A DNA stretch of 64,000 bases from Asterias amurensis (taxonomy: Eukaryota; Echinodermata; Asteroidea; Forcipulatida; Asteriidae). Under the pieces are notes generated by a model that made no database searches, was not told the origin of the DNA, and saw only the letters and a list, made by a program, of their open reading frames with translations. The stretch is from positions 496,001 through 560,000 of the forward strand of contig NC_092662.1 of assembly GCF_032118995.1 (NCBI RefSeq), in the 5' to 3' direction. Positions 11,401-22,992 of this stretch are shown here, one piece after another (the stretch's first letter is position 1; each line of letters begins with the position of its first letter). Position numbers and translations under genes: made by a program.

Positions 11401-14400
11401 TACAAATAACCGTTAACAAGAATTGGAGGGGAAATTTTCAAGGGAAATACAAATAATATCAATGACACCAATGGAGGTTGAAAAGAAAGGACCACAACTC
11501 ATTTAAAAATTTAAAAACACAATCCTTTTAACCTTGCTGATATGCAGCCCTACTGCAGCTGATCCAATGAAATCACTAATTAAAAATTCACAAAAGAATC
11601 TATTAATCATATTTAAATTGTGTAATCAGTCTATCCTCATATCAATGCACACAAACAGGAATTTCTTGTTTTAATTATTGATATCTGCAGACCCTCTTTC
11701 TGTGTGTGTATAAAGTTACCTTGACTGCAGGACTTGGCCGTTCTTTTTCCAGTAGACCCAAAGGCCTCACTCAACACACAAACTCCTCCCTCTAGTTGAA
11801 GAACAGCCAGATCTAATGGGGAGTTGTGTCTGGTCATGTATATGACAGCGGCATACTTCCAATGTATGTAGGGATAGTCTAGACGAACTTGAACTACAGG
11901 TAGCGGGAAAATATTGTCATGAATATTAAGAATTTATATCAAAATTGAGAGGGCAGAATTGGTAGGGCAGATAATAAAATCATTAGGGAGGCTCATCATC
12001 CTTACTAACAGATGAGAAGCTATATTGTGAAGGACGGGGCTCATGTCCGAGCAGCAGGCATTTAAAGGTGCCTTTCACAGTAAGGAAATATGCAGCCAAT
12101 CAAACAAGAAACACTGGGCCCAACCCCTTCTCTTTTCTCTTTTCTTTTTACATGTGTTCACAACAGAAGAGACCAATGACTGGCACTTGAATCCAGACTC
12201 TGCTGATCTGACACAAAAGAGTTTGAGTCTGGTGCTCTTAACCACTCGGCCACCACACCCCATCCAGATATAGACATATTTGTTTGGTTTGTTGTTTACA
12301 TGTTAACTCGTATCTCGAAGGAACCCAAAAGGTTTCCAGGGGTTGGAATATGCTTGGAAGTCACAGTCAACATCTTCCAGGCTGAGCCACAGTTTACCTT
12401 TAAGGCTTTCTGCTTTGTAGACCACATGACGGCAGGTTAGAATGAGCCCCTTCTTAGCATTGATGATCACACCTGACCCCCATACTCCGCTAACCTTGAT
12501 GAGAGCGACTGACCTCAAGCACTGCTGGATCAGAGAGGAATAACTTGCTATATGTTGGGGAAAGATAAAGTGGACATTATGCATAATAATCGTATTATAG
12601 TAATAACTAGCTTTCATACCGCACTTTTCTATGGGTCTCTTCCTAACTAAGAGATGATTGCACTAACACCAGACCAAAATCTCTTTTGAGAAGTGTTGGT
12701 TCTGAAACATGTTTACACTACCTCCAACAATGCGCGTCTACCATTTCTGCCTATTCGGGGAGTCCATTCCTTTCCTGCACATTTTGACCCACAAAATGGC
12801 GGACACGAGACGCGTGTGTATGTGGGCTGCACGTTGTTAATAGAGTCCATTAACACTCAAATGTTTGCCTACCTAGACTGAATTTCTTTGTAGTTGTTAG
12901 TCTTTCCGCTGTGAAGTCACTACTCACTGATGATGTAATAGCTCGATTGACATCCTTTGGTCTGGAGTCAATAACTCGACTCAGTGACTCGATAAGCGCT
13001 CGTAGTGAGCAGACGAGTGTAAGTCCAATCCACTCATTGTTTTTCCAGCATAGCGGAGCTACGATGATGCCAGCAAGTTTACTGTGTGAGAAACAACAGT
13101 GACTCATTTACTCACCTCGGATAATACAGAAACTTATGTTGGGCTCAAAGGTTATATTCAGTTTTGAGATCCAGCCATTTTCCAATAAAAAGACTCCTTA
13201 TGAAAATGAGTGAAAAAGCCTCACAGTCTCTAGTTTCACTTTAAACTTGTGTGAATTGCCATCGTGTTTGATACCCTTCAAGTACACTTTGGGCAAAACT
13301 GAAAACAAGTTTGATCAAGTAACAAAGTTTTACCTGTTATTTAAATACATCCCACCCCCTTCGGCTCCAGGTATACATCTAGCATCTGTCATAATGAGCT
13401 GGTGCTGTGGTCCGGCTACATTGCTTACAACTCCCATGCTTAGACTGTTGAGAAACACTGAAGGACACGTGGCACCAAACGGAGTGGCGCGCAGACAGAC
13501 TGCGTTACCCTGTCGCACAGAAAAGTCATCTTGCAATGAGAGTGATCTGAAAATGAAACAAGTGAAAATGTTTAAAATGATCAAGTAACATACAATAAAA
13601 GTCGCATGTTATTTTCCAGCTAAATACCAGTGTTTTAGGTTTCGAGACTGGTCTCAGATCTTCAGAGAGTTTGGTTGGAAGATCTAAAGTACTTGGAACA
13701 TTTACCTGAGGAATTCTATTGAATGCCCAAGATGCTCCAAGTGCCTCTCACTCTCTCTTAGTTTCAGCAGAGCAAACCAACTAATGAAAGATTCCTCCGG
13801 GAGATTCTTAGAGACGGAGCTCAACCCAATAGGCTCCACGCCTGCACCAATCACAGCATCTCTCTCAGACCTCTGATCTGATTGGTCTACACTACCCTCT
13901 TTACTGTCTGAGAATTCCCATCCGTCCCGCTGTGGTAGGAATGTCTTGAGAATATCATCAAAGTCTTGACATTTCCAAAGGATGATCAGATCAGCTCTGC
14001 GAGTGACGGTCCTACAGGTTGCTGGAAGAGGGCGTTGTCCTTGTACGGTGCTTGAAGACGGTGGATTTGTCGGAAGAGGTTGTGATGCAGAGCTCTCAGG
14101 CAGAATGACATCAATGAGGAACTGGGAGACACTACTTGCTGTGTAAAATGGAATGTCCTCTGAAAGGCAAAAGAACGTAGCCTCTATTTAACAAATGTAA
14201 TTTTAGTTTGCATCAGACATCAAGAACATCATTAATTTGTGTTACCCTACACTGATCAGGTGTGACTTTTGGTCCGTTCAGAAATAGGGTTAGAGGAATA
14301 GGAAAAGAGAACAACAGAAACACAATGGTCTTTTACCAGTCTGTCTTTTTGTAGAAATGTTCCACTTTTTTGAGGAATGAAGCCCATGAGGTTTCTTCTT

Positions 14401-14592
14401 CAGAGTTTCTGCAAATACCAGACCACTAGTTAGGATTAATCCTTCCTTTGGCTCAATGACGACACCGCTGCAGCTGAACTCCTGCTGCGTTGGCTTGTCA
14501 CCCTCAATGCAACTATTTGAGGGCGTTTTAATACCATCTTGTTGATGAAGACGAACAACACAGCTCTCGTTCAGACATCCGTGGCTGTCCAT
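8498..14592 (-). CDS. TYSND1: Peroxisomal leader-peptide-processing protease (TYSND1), 10 exons, complete
   Basis: Exons on the minus strand are 14337-14592, 13706-14159, 13334-13546, 12873-13081, 12308-12547, 11720-11893, 10878-10999, 9874-9965, 9221-9315 and 8498-8604. All phases join to 1962 nt, or 653 residues (the human protein is 566). It is the trypsin-like protease that removes PTS2 leaders and processes beta-oxidation enzymes in peroxisomes. The C-terminal domain carries the triad: His in TCRHVV (exon 5), Asp in PLDLAVL (exon 6) and Ser in SGTSGGP (exon 8). The last residues are SKL, a PTS1 peroxisomal targeting signal. An N-terminal copy of the fold (SCSGVVIEPKEGLILTSG; PGAEGGGMY) lacks His and Ser. 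The start chosen is the ATG two bases inside exon 1, followed by CVVRLHQQDG. One donor (exon 5, A|GTTAAC) is weak but required by phase. Exon 2 (454 nt) is long and partly disordered, which explains the extra length. Confidence 0.95.
10348..10373. repeat. (AAT)n microsatellite with retroposon-like flank
   Basis: An imperfect (AAT)n run in TYSND1 intron 7, followed by TTTATATAGCACCATATCC. This resembles the tail of a widespread repeat also seen near 62588-62650 (TTATATAGCGC, GCGCTTTACATTAGTGCCC). Confidence 0.6.
10506..10659. mobile_element. Harbinger-type MITE in TYSND1 intron
   Basis: Its ends resemble the Harbinger terminus (left CTGTCAATTTCACC; right, reverse-complemented, CAGCCGATTTCACG). 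The interior has TTAGGACGAGT blocks as in 3065-3277. It is flanked by CAG (10503-10505) and CTG (10660-10662), fitting a CWG target. It has no coding sequence. Confidence 0.6.
12075..12265 (-). repeat. tRNA(Leu)-derived SINE copy
   Basis: On the minus strand the sequence starts with TGGCCGAGTGGTTAAGAGC, a tRNA-Leu-like D-arm/A-box (12236-12253), followed by an anticodon-arm-like segment and a degenerate B-box (GGATTCAAGTGCC). It lies in TYSND1 intron 5. Related copies are at 47222-47462 (minus) and 49985-50130 (plus). Confidence 0.65.
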
Positions 14593-15420
14593 TTCTAAAG
14601 AAAATTCAACAAAGTCAGGGGTGAAAAAGTAGAAACTGATCTTAGTGTACTTTACATAATCCATCTGCAACAGGCTATCAATCAGTATCAGTGAACTGTT
14701 GTAAGATTTATAGTAAGATTATCATAACGTTGAATTCTTCTTGAGACTCGACAGTCTCAGTAGTTGCGATGACGATGCTAGTGACCCTCCAACCATGGAG
14801 GAAGAACATTTTGATCTTATTGTTACACTCCTTTCATCACAATTTAATTGACAGTTTTAAATAAAGGTTGTTTTCACAAAATGTTACTTTTATTTACATT
14901 TTTCTTTATAAAATTATAGAAAAAGATGCCATTTTTTTTATACAAACAAACAACCAACTTAGCACGAGGTGGATAAGTGACTACCTTAACCTTTTGACAG
15001 AGAAATACTTGGGCAATAATTGGTGGAGATCGGATGAGTCCACCCCCCCACCCCGCCCCCTCACGTGAGGGCCATAGCCTATCTATCATCGTATCAACCG
15101 GCCATGGACTCTCGGAGCTCGGAGGTAGGAACCGGCCAAGTGTTCAGGAACTACTCTTGAAAAACATTCAAAGTTCCCAAAGTTCGTTCCACTAAAACAG
15201 CACCCAGCAAACGTAACAATCATTAGGTCCTTCCCGGGTAAGGTAAACACAATTCAATTGCAATACTTAAAGCTCCTAAATTTAGCCTACCAAATTCTGC
15301 TAGCATCCAGCAACCCAGCAGCAGCCTGAAGTCGCCTCTTGCACAGTGTTTACAGCAGACGACTGTTTATCATTAGCCACTTGCTAGCACTTGGTGGCGC
15401 TATTCACTGACTCACTTTTC
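14593..15420. promoter_or_regulatory. Divergent promoter region between TYSND1 and FBXL6
   Basis: The first coding exon of TYSND1 reads left from 14592 and the presumed first exon of FBXL6 reads right from about 15421, so the genes are head to head with under 900 bp between them. An AG acceptor at 14595-14596 suggests TYSND1 has a separate 5' untranslated exon within this interval. A poly-C-rich patch lies near 15040-15060. No TATA box is convincing. Confidence 0.45.
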
Positions 15421-15479
15421 TGTTTTGAAGGTCAGCAGGCAGCCTGGTCGCTGGTGAAGCTCGATTCGTGAAGCTAGAG
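15421..15479 (+). other. FBXL6: Presumed non-coding first exon of FBXL6
   Basis: The sequence ends in a strong donor (GAG|GTAAGAG at 15480). The next usable acceptor with the right context is TTCAG at 16107-16111, four bases before the FBXL6 ATG. The exon's own start is not defined by sequence alone, so the left coordinate is approximate. Confidence 0.4.
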
Positions 15480-16115
15480 GTAAGAGTATTTTATTTTGTC
15501 ACAAAAGTTGATTGAAATATCTTTAAATGTTGTAGAATTTCGTTGTTTGAATGTCTACTTTTGTTTTACCAATTGTGACTAAAATTTGTGATATTCTGAT
15601 CAATCATTAGTTTAAAAAGAAGGACTGATCAAAACATGATTTATTCAATTCCAACTGTTTTGTATTTCCTTGTTTTTTGTTTACAAATTTTGGCGCGCCC
15701 AATAACAGTCCCAACTGAAGTCTGGCCACCATGGCCCAACTATGTTGGGATTAAACATGTATTATTGATTGAACACAAGTTGGTATTACCCGAAACAACT
15801 GCTTAAAGTGTCAAGCAGTACCTGTAAAGTGTCATGACCACACGCTCTGAACTCCACACTGTTTACTTGTCACTACAAACAATACAATACAATACAATGA
15901 TTAATGTTAGCAATGAATATGTACGTTTACAGTCGGTTTACGTCTAGAATGTCTAGGGTCTACCTTAACACCCCAAGGTATCACTGTGCTAAGTTGCAGC
16001 AACGTAACCCTCGTCCGGACGGCTGTAAGCTGGTAAGGAAGGACGGTTACGTTATAATTGCAACTACACTGCGCTGCAATTTGAAAGTGTTACTCTCCTT
16101 GCATCATTCAGGATC

Positions 16116-19100
16116 ATGGCTAGAAACCAACAGCCACGTCAGAGGGGAATATTAGGGGTACTGAAGCCAGCTGAGCCATTGCTGTTCTCGTTCCTCCCGA
16201 ACGGAGCACAGGAATGGCCGTCTGATGATGACGAGGAAGATTCCGACTATGATCCGAATGTTTCAGCTGATTTTGGTGACGAGGATGGTGAAGCATCACC
16301 AACGGCAATATCTTCAAAAAAGAAGTAGGTTTATTAGTTGATTTATTTTTCCTTCAGATGGTTTTGCTAATGTCGAATGCATCAGGGATAAAGATTGGAG
16401 ACCAACATTTAATTTAGAAAATAATATTTCATAACTTTGTTGGTGATGAAGCACTTTGCGGCACTCAGTGCTTCTCGAGTTCTCAAGGAAGAAAATCCAC
16501 AGACACCACTGGAGGGGTTTGAACCCACAACCCGAATGTTCAGGGAGACTTGTTTACTGCCAGACAAACAAAACAAGCCTGTGTTGATGAGAAACTAGCT
16601 TCACATTAATTTGAAGATTGGAAATAATTTTAAGAATTTAATTTAAAATATAGAACATCCCTTGTACACTGCTTTTAACCTTGTAGTAATTTCTTCATCT
16701 ATTCCATGGCCATTCACCCTGCCAAACAATGTTTATAAATATGAGCCCTACTTGTTGTTTTGTTTGTCCTCATTGGATTATTTTGAAACACTTTTTTTGT
16801 TTATTAATCTTTGCAGGCCAAAAACCTCTAAAAAGGACACTATTCCCTCTAGATCAAAACAGAAATCGAAAGCAACAAAAAAGTCACAGAAACCAGCAAA
16901 AGGAGTGAAGACAGATAAAAGGAAAGCAGCAAAAAGACGAAGGACTTCAGCGCCGCCCTCAAAAGGTCAAAAGGTTCCAGATAAAAATGACAGTGAAGTT
17001 CAAAGGTCAAGCTTCGGAGACCCCACTTTGTGGGGTCAGAGGTTACCACTGATTGTGCTTCAGAAGGTGTATCAGTATGTGGTGCAATCATCCGGGGCTA
17101 TTCCATTTCTGTGCAGGTAGGGTTTTTTTTTCAGTTGAGCCTTCCCTCCATAGTCAAAGTAAGTTCAAACAAAATCTGACAAAATAATAGTTCTGAAGTT
17201 TGATTCATTTGGAAATGCAGAACGAGAAAGCTCAATTAAAGATTTTCTGATTTTCGCCACAAAAGAATATCCTTTTCAACAGTGGGTGTTATTACATTGT
17301 CATTACTTGGGTCGTTAAACTTCATATATTAGCATTTAATCTGCCTGGGGCAGTCAGCAGCCCTATTGGTTTGTGCATGATCCAATTAAGTCCACTGTTT
17401 GGGAACAGAATTACATTGAGATAACAGGTGTGAGTTGCAAGATGAAACAATGTTTTATTTTAGCCTCTTTCTTTGATGAAGCTTTCCTGTAATATGTTTG
17501 ACACAAAAATTCTTCTTAGTTTCAAAAGTCTTCCTTAACAGTTTTCTTATATTTTTTTTTGTAGAGCGTGTAGAGTTTGTAGACTGTGGAGAGAGGCTGC
17601 CGTTCATTCATCGCTATGGCAACATCTTGACTTAGCCAATGGGAGAATCAAATGTACGGATGCCACGTTGGATTGGCTGGCACAGAACAGATTATCACAA
17701 GTGAAATCAATTAACTTAGGAGGTTGGAAAAAGCTAACCGATGAAGGAATTCAGGTAATTTCAGAAGAAGCAACTTCTTTTTATTTTGTCACACTTTCCC
17801 TCCTATGCTTTAAGCCATGTCACACGAGACACTTTGCAGGCAACTATTTCAAGGCAATCTCCAAAACGAGTGTCTAGCCTAAGGATACTGCAATGGAATT
17901 ATTTAAATTGTTTGTATTTTCTGATGACGGTTTCAGGCGTTGGTAACTCACTGTCCAAAGCATCTGACTACCATTCATCTCAACGGTTGCATCAAACTTG
18001 GCTCTAAGTCTGTCAACGCTTTGGCCGATAGTTGCCCAAATCTTCACACCTTGGACCTGTCAAACAGCAATGTAAGTAGCTGCCTAAATCTCCACACATT
18101 AGACAGGCACTATATTCTTTCTACTGTAGTCTGATTTCCAATTTGTTTTGCCCTTTGGAAAAAAACAGAAAAATTGTGATTAAATGGTATGAAATGTATA
18201 TAAAAGTCTATATCATGCGTATATTTCTTTCCACCTGAGACCATGTTTCTCCCTCGTGCTAATTTCATTCTCCTTTTGTGTAGGCAGACGTTGTAAGCAT
18301 TAGTAGTATGACTAATGTCCTGCAGAGCCTCGGCAGCCGATTACGAGTCCTGAGTCTTGCTTCAAATAAACTGAAAGCAGGTCCCATCTTAAAAAGTCTC
18401 ATGGTAAGAATCTGGGCCCAAGTTCATAGAGGTGCTTAAGCAGAAAATATAGACCAACTAGACTACAGAGATTGCCCGGTAGGTAGAGGCAGTCCGAATC
18501 CTATGTTTTGGCAGCAGGTACCGCAACGATAAAAGGTTGTGATAGTTACTTACAATCACTTAGTTACCTGTTCATGTTTGTTGTGTTGTCATTTAGCCTT
18601 CGAGAGAGACTCTGCTAGGGTCCAAACATCAGGCCATTAACTATTTTTTGGAATTTAAAAAAATTACAACAAATCTGAAAAAGGACTTGCATCATTGATG
18701 ATGATTGGTTAACATTTGGTTTCTTTTTTGATTGTAAAAGACATACTGCAGTAATCTGACAACTTTAGATATCTCCAACTGCAAGTTTTCTTCTGACTTC
18801 CTGATGTTACACATTGAGGAATTCCAACGAGGCTGTCCCAAGCTACAAGTATTAAGATTAGCTGGCTGCATGGTCAGGGCAGGCCAGGCTACCACTAAAG
18901 CTCAGGTACATGTAGTGTAGTTTAAGTTGTTTGTATCATGTTTCTTCTGAATCCACTTACACGCTGAAATTTTAAACGTGATACAGAGAATCTGTAAGTG
19001 AACATTCAGTCCTGTATGCCTCATGTTTTGAATTGCAAGGGCACCAAGGCGTTTTCTCCTTGGTTTAAAGTGCACCCTATGAGGATATTGTAAATTTCTT

Positions 19101-20994
19101 CTGTAGCATTTCAAGGGCACCAAGGCAATGAATGGTTTTAATAGCGCAAATGTTTTTTGTTCAACAATTCAAATCAATGTTATCCAAACTGATAGAAAAT
19201 AGTCTGGCCCTTTTTTCACACAACAAGAATTATATAAATGACTGTTACTGCACATGGGGAACATGACCAATATGGCGGTATCATTATCCATTTTATCAGG
19301 CAGCGTCTACAGGTTTCCCTGATCTTCAAGAACTCAGCCTGGCAGTGAACACCGATATCAACGTGTCTAATGGAGGAATCGCTATAGATGATAACATGCT
19401 TCTAAGACTCCTAGTGAAATCTCATCAGCTCAGGTTACTGGACCTCAGGGGCTGCACTCATATCACTGCCGTTGGGATACAAGTAAGAAAAGGATCTAAT
19501 TGGACCCAATTTCATAGAGCTGCCAAGTGTCATGACAGGGAACTACGACTAATGACGTCATATTTACTAAACAATATCTCGCTGTCGGACAAACATTCCA
19601 AAACTCAGCAATCTACGCATCATTGTTACGCTAGATCACAGTAGTACTAGTACAGTCAGTACACACAAGTAAACATATAGCGTTGAAGGGAAACAACCAG
19701 GCCGACCCAGTCTAGGATGGTTGAATCAAGTAAAGACTCTAACAGGCATGTCACTCAACAAAGAAAGATCGCATTGGAGTTTCTTCATGCGAACTGTCTA
19801 TCATGACGCGATCAATTAAGACAAAGGTTTTGGGTTTTATCACTGATGCAAGAATTCCATTATTGAAACATATGTTTGTCTTTGTTTTTCTGAATAACAG
19901 AGACTTCCAGTGTATGATCTTCAGCATCTGTTTATATCACAGTGTTCAGTGTCACGCTACGAAGGGATAGAAGCAATAGTACAAAAGGTATGTATAGTGA
20001 TGGCTGTGATGGCATAGAGAAAAAGGAGCCATTGGGTTTTAGTATAATGTGGTTAGTTTTACAGGCCTCGGCCCAATTTCATAGAGCTGCTTAAGCACAC
20101 TAAGTAGCTGAGCATAAACATATTATCCTTACCAGAATAAGGATAGCAACAGATCAAAGAGTAAAATGTCAAAGAAATGAAACTTGATTCCTTTTGTAAT
20201 TTATTCTTTGCACAGTGGCGACACAGCTTGATAGAGCTTGACTTATCATGGAACGTATTCCCCGCCATGTCGCTGGACATCGCTATACAGAAGTTATCGA
20301 GTGTGCCCGGTCAGTCCGTACTAAGAGATATCAATCTGGCAGGGACGTCCATCACGGCCGAAAGAGTCAGGTGAATATTGCAGCCCCAGCCCCCCCCCCT
20401 CCCCCACCTGTCAGCCCTTCTTAATGTGTACCCATGCCGTATCCAGTCATCAAATGCATTGTTGCAATCATATACTGTTTGAAGCCAATTTTTCAAAGCG
20501 CCTTACGCAATTCCTACCCCAGTTGATCTGGTAGAAGGCATTCTTTAAACAATCTCAACTCCTGAGGAGTGTGCAGCCCCAGCCATCTAATTGGCTCACA
20601 TGAAGCTTATCAATCAAAGTCACTACCTCTACCTATGCAGATGCCAATTTCACTCCCAGGTGATGAGAAGCAATAATGTTCTAATTGACTGGAATTCTAA
20701 CCCACACTCTGATGAATGGGTCGCTAGAATTTGAATCCCAAGCACTTGAATTTTTGTAAGGCTTTAGCCACAACACTTAAACCAGGAGACTTGTTTGAAG
20801 AAAGAAGTTTTGTTATTATTTGTTTGCCTGTAGGTCCATTTTTAGAGGGATGTCCATCACTTGTATCACTCAATCTTGCCTCTTGTCGTGGGCTACCTCG
20901 TGGGATGAAGCGCAGCTATTCAGGGGAGTGTCTGGTACAACTCAAGACTGATCTCAGAACAGCCTCACCAAGTAGCTTGGAGTATGTTGACTAG
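16116..20994 (+). CDS. FBXL6: F-box and leucine-rich repeat protein 6 (FBXL6), 10 coding exons
   Basis: Coding exons: 16116-16324, 16817-17116, 17565-17754, 17937-18071, 18284-18403, 18741-18905, 19300-19482, 19901-19987, 20216-20370 and 20834-20994, about 567 residues (human 539). F-box proteins of this class recruit substrates to SCF ubiquitin ligases. The N-terminus is acidic then strongly basic (exons 1-2: DDDEEDSDYD; many Lys/Arg, possibly nuclear). The F-box spans the exon 2/3 junction (LWGQRLPLIVLQKVYQ...CRACRVCRLWREAA...LW). Leucine-rich repeats follow from exon 3 to exon 10 (LTTIHLNGCIKLG, LHTLDLSNSN, LRVLSLASNKL, LTTLDISNC, LRLLDLRGCTHIT). The C-terminus SLNLASCRGLPRGMKR matches FBXL6. 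All junctions agree in phase except exon 9 to exon 10, which is off by one base (see findings). The start ATG is the first in the exon after acceptor 16110-16111. The stop lies in a minisatellite. Confidence 0.93.
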
Positions 20995-21190
20995 GGTTTC
21001 ACCAGACACCTAGAGACTGTTGACTAGGGTTTCACCAGACACCTAGAGACTGTGGACTAGGGTTTCACCACCAAGCACCCAGAGAAGTATTTGTGGACTA
21101 GGGTTTCACAAAGCACCTGGGAGTATGTGGCTATGCACCTAGGAGTATGTGGACTAGGTCTTCACCAAGCACCTAGCAATAAGTCTTCAT
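20983..21190 (+). repeat. Minisatellite, about 35-bp unit, overlapping FBXL6 stop codon
   Basis: About five to six diverged units built around GACTAGGGTTTCACCA and CACCTAG. The first unit supplies the last codons and the TAG stop of FBXL6, and the rest lies in its 3' untranslated region. Confidence 0.85.
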
Positions 21191-21698
21191 CAAGCACTAT
21201 ATTTTGAGCACTCCAAAGTTGTTCTGGGCTTTAAAAACTCTCAGCTGTAAGTCAGTTCAGTACACAGGCCAGTCGACATGAAGTTTGAAAAAGCAGTGCA
21301 GACGGTACAATGTACCAGAGATTGTAAATATTTATCAATTTTTCTACAACAATTTATTGTATTTTGTACAAAGTATTTTGCAATTTTTGGTGTGGATATT
21401 GACCACTCAAGAAACTCAAAGATTTATGATATTGTACCTGTACAGTCCAATTGATAATACAAATGTATTTGTAACAAAAAACAAAAAAAATCTTATTTAA
21501 TTTCTGTTATTTATCATGTTAAAGGGTGTGTGTGTACTTTTTGTACCACAAAATACAATGTCACCAGATTTACATTTACAGCTGAGCTGCTGTAGACTGA
21601 TTTTAGGGATGACATTTAGTGGTGGAATGCGTGTCCGTCATTTGCGGACATTTTCAGCAAAACTTACATCATTAGTCCAGGTTGCTTTTAGGCATCAT

Positions 21699-21724
21699 GG
21701 GGGGGGGGGGGGGGGGGGGGGGGG
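21699..21724. repeat. Poly-G tract (26 G)
   Basis: A homopolymer of 26 G in the presumed FBXL6 3' untranslated region. Other long G/C runs in the window are at 26287-26303 and 46399-46414. Confidence 0.95.
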
Positions 21725-21869
21725 TTGGAATGAAACTATACACAATGTATTAATAGAACCTGACATGCTAAAGGTACAATTTTCTTTGAGGATGGGGTCC
21801 TTAGAAAATTGCTTTCTGCACGTCTTTAATAAAAAATATTAACAACTTTGAATGATCCCTGAAGTCACC

Positions 21870-21875
21870 AATAAA
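21870..21875 (+). terminator. FBXL6: FBXL6 polyadenylation signal candidate
   Basis: AATAAA on the plus strand, 876 bp after the FBXL6 stop. An earlier AATAAA lies at 21828-21833. The true site should be close to 21890, next to the opposing CFAP77 signal. Confidence 0.5.
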
Positions 21876-21913
21876 GAAACTTTCATAAACTGAATAGTGT
21901 GCCATCATAGTTT

Positions 21914-21919
21914 TTTATT
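21914..21919 (-). terminator. CFAP77: CFAP77 polyadenylation signal candidate
   Basis: AATAAA on the minus strand, about 1.07 kb after the CFAP77 stop. If used, the mRNA would end near 21895 and abut or overlap the end of FBXL6. Confidence 0.4.
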
Positions 21920-22672
21920 ATTGTTACATGATTCATCATGACTTTTTACAAAACACATAGTTTACTTAATGGAGAAAAAAACAAAGTACTTGCAGATGGA
22001 AGGTGGTTTAATAATGCACAAATAATTTGAACTTGTATTTACATATTTACAAATAAGTAGAAAGTATGCACCATGCCGGTAAAGCTTGCATAAATGCTGT
22101 TGCATAATGATGTGGACAAAAACAGTTTATAATTTAGTCAATCTTGATCGTCTAATTTAGGCACCTGAACAATTAGGTTTATTTGATGGATTTGAAAACA
22201 AGGAGCTGTCACCATGATCACTAGAACCGTTTTATTTTTTTTGCAAGACAATTTGAAAGAATGCCATTTGTGAGTCCAAAAAATGTCGCCACCAAGATTA
22301 ATGATAGGCCTGTCAATTGGGTCAATTGGTACATTAACAAGTTGACTGGTTTCATTCTTAAAGCTCATAGTATTCGAACACCCTGCAAACTACGATTGCT
22401 TAAATTTAAATTTTCTCAAACGAACTAAGCCTGAAAGCAATGTGAACATGCACAAACATTCTTGTCAAAACATGAAACTGGGTTAAAAATCAGGCATGAT
22501 AGTCGGTTCTTGGGAAAAAAGGGCAAAACAAATCGGAAATCAGACTTTAAAAGGAAGGATATCATGTCTGGAATTGGTTGAAAAGAAATGTCACCTCTTA
22601 ATTTGATGAAGTGTTGACAGTTTGGTTGTGTGTACAACATGTATTAAAGAGCTAGAGGATTGGAATTAAATA

Positions 22673-22824
22673 ACAAGCCTGGAATTTCATGGAGGCCCTG
22701 GCCTCTCCGTTGCACTGGTTTTGGCCTTGGTGCCCCTTCAAAAGTGCCCATAGATTTTCCAATGGAAGTGTCCTTTGAAAAATGAAATGGCCTTGCCCTC
22801 TCAAAGATGAAATTCCAGGCCTGA
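22673..22824. mobile_element. MITE of the GGGCACCAAGGC family, about 150 bp
   Basis: The terminal inverted repeats CAAGCCTGGAATTTCAT and ATGAAATTCCAGGCCTG bound the element. The inside has the family hallmark CTTGGTGCCCCTTC and GGCCTTGCCCTCTC. It lies in the presumed CFAP77 3' untranslated region. Relatives are listed under 18990, 46760, 48395, 50125, 56085 and 61715. Confidence 0.65.
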
Positions 22825-22992
22825 GAAAACTATTCCAAAAAAGATTGTTCAATCACTCCATTGTTGTATTCAGTGACAAAATAATCATCAGGAAAAACAA
22901 CTTTGGTTGCACTCTGAAGGTTATCTTAGCTACATTTAAAACACTGCTATTGAAACAGACATTGATATTCTTACAGTCTCTGTAGAGTTATT

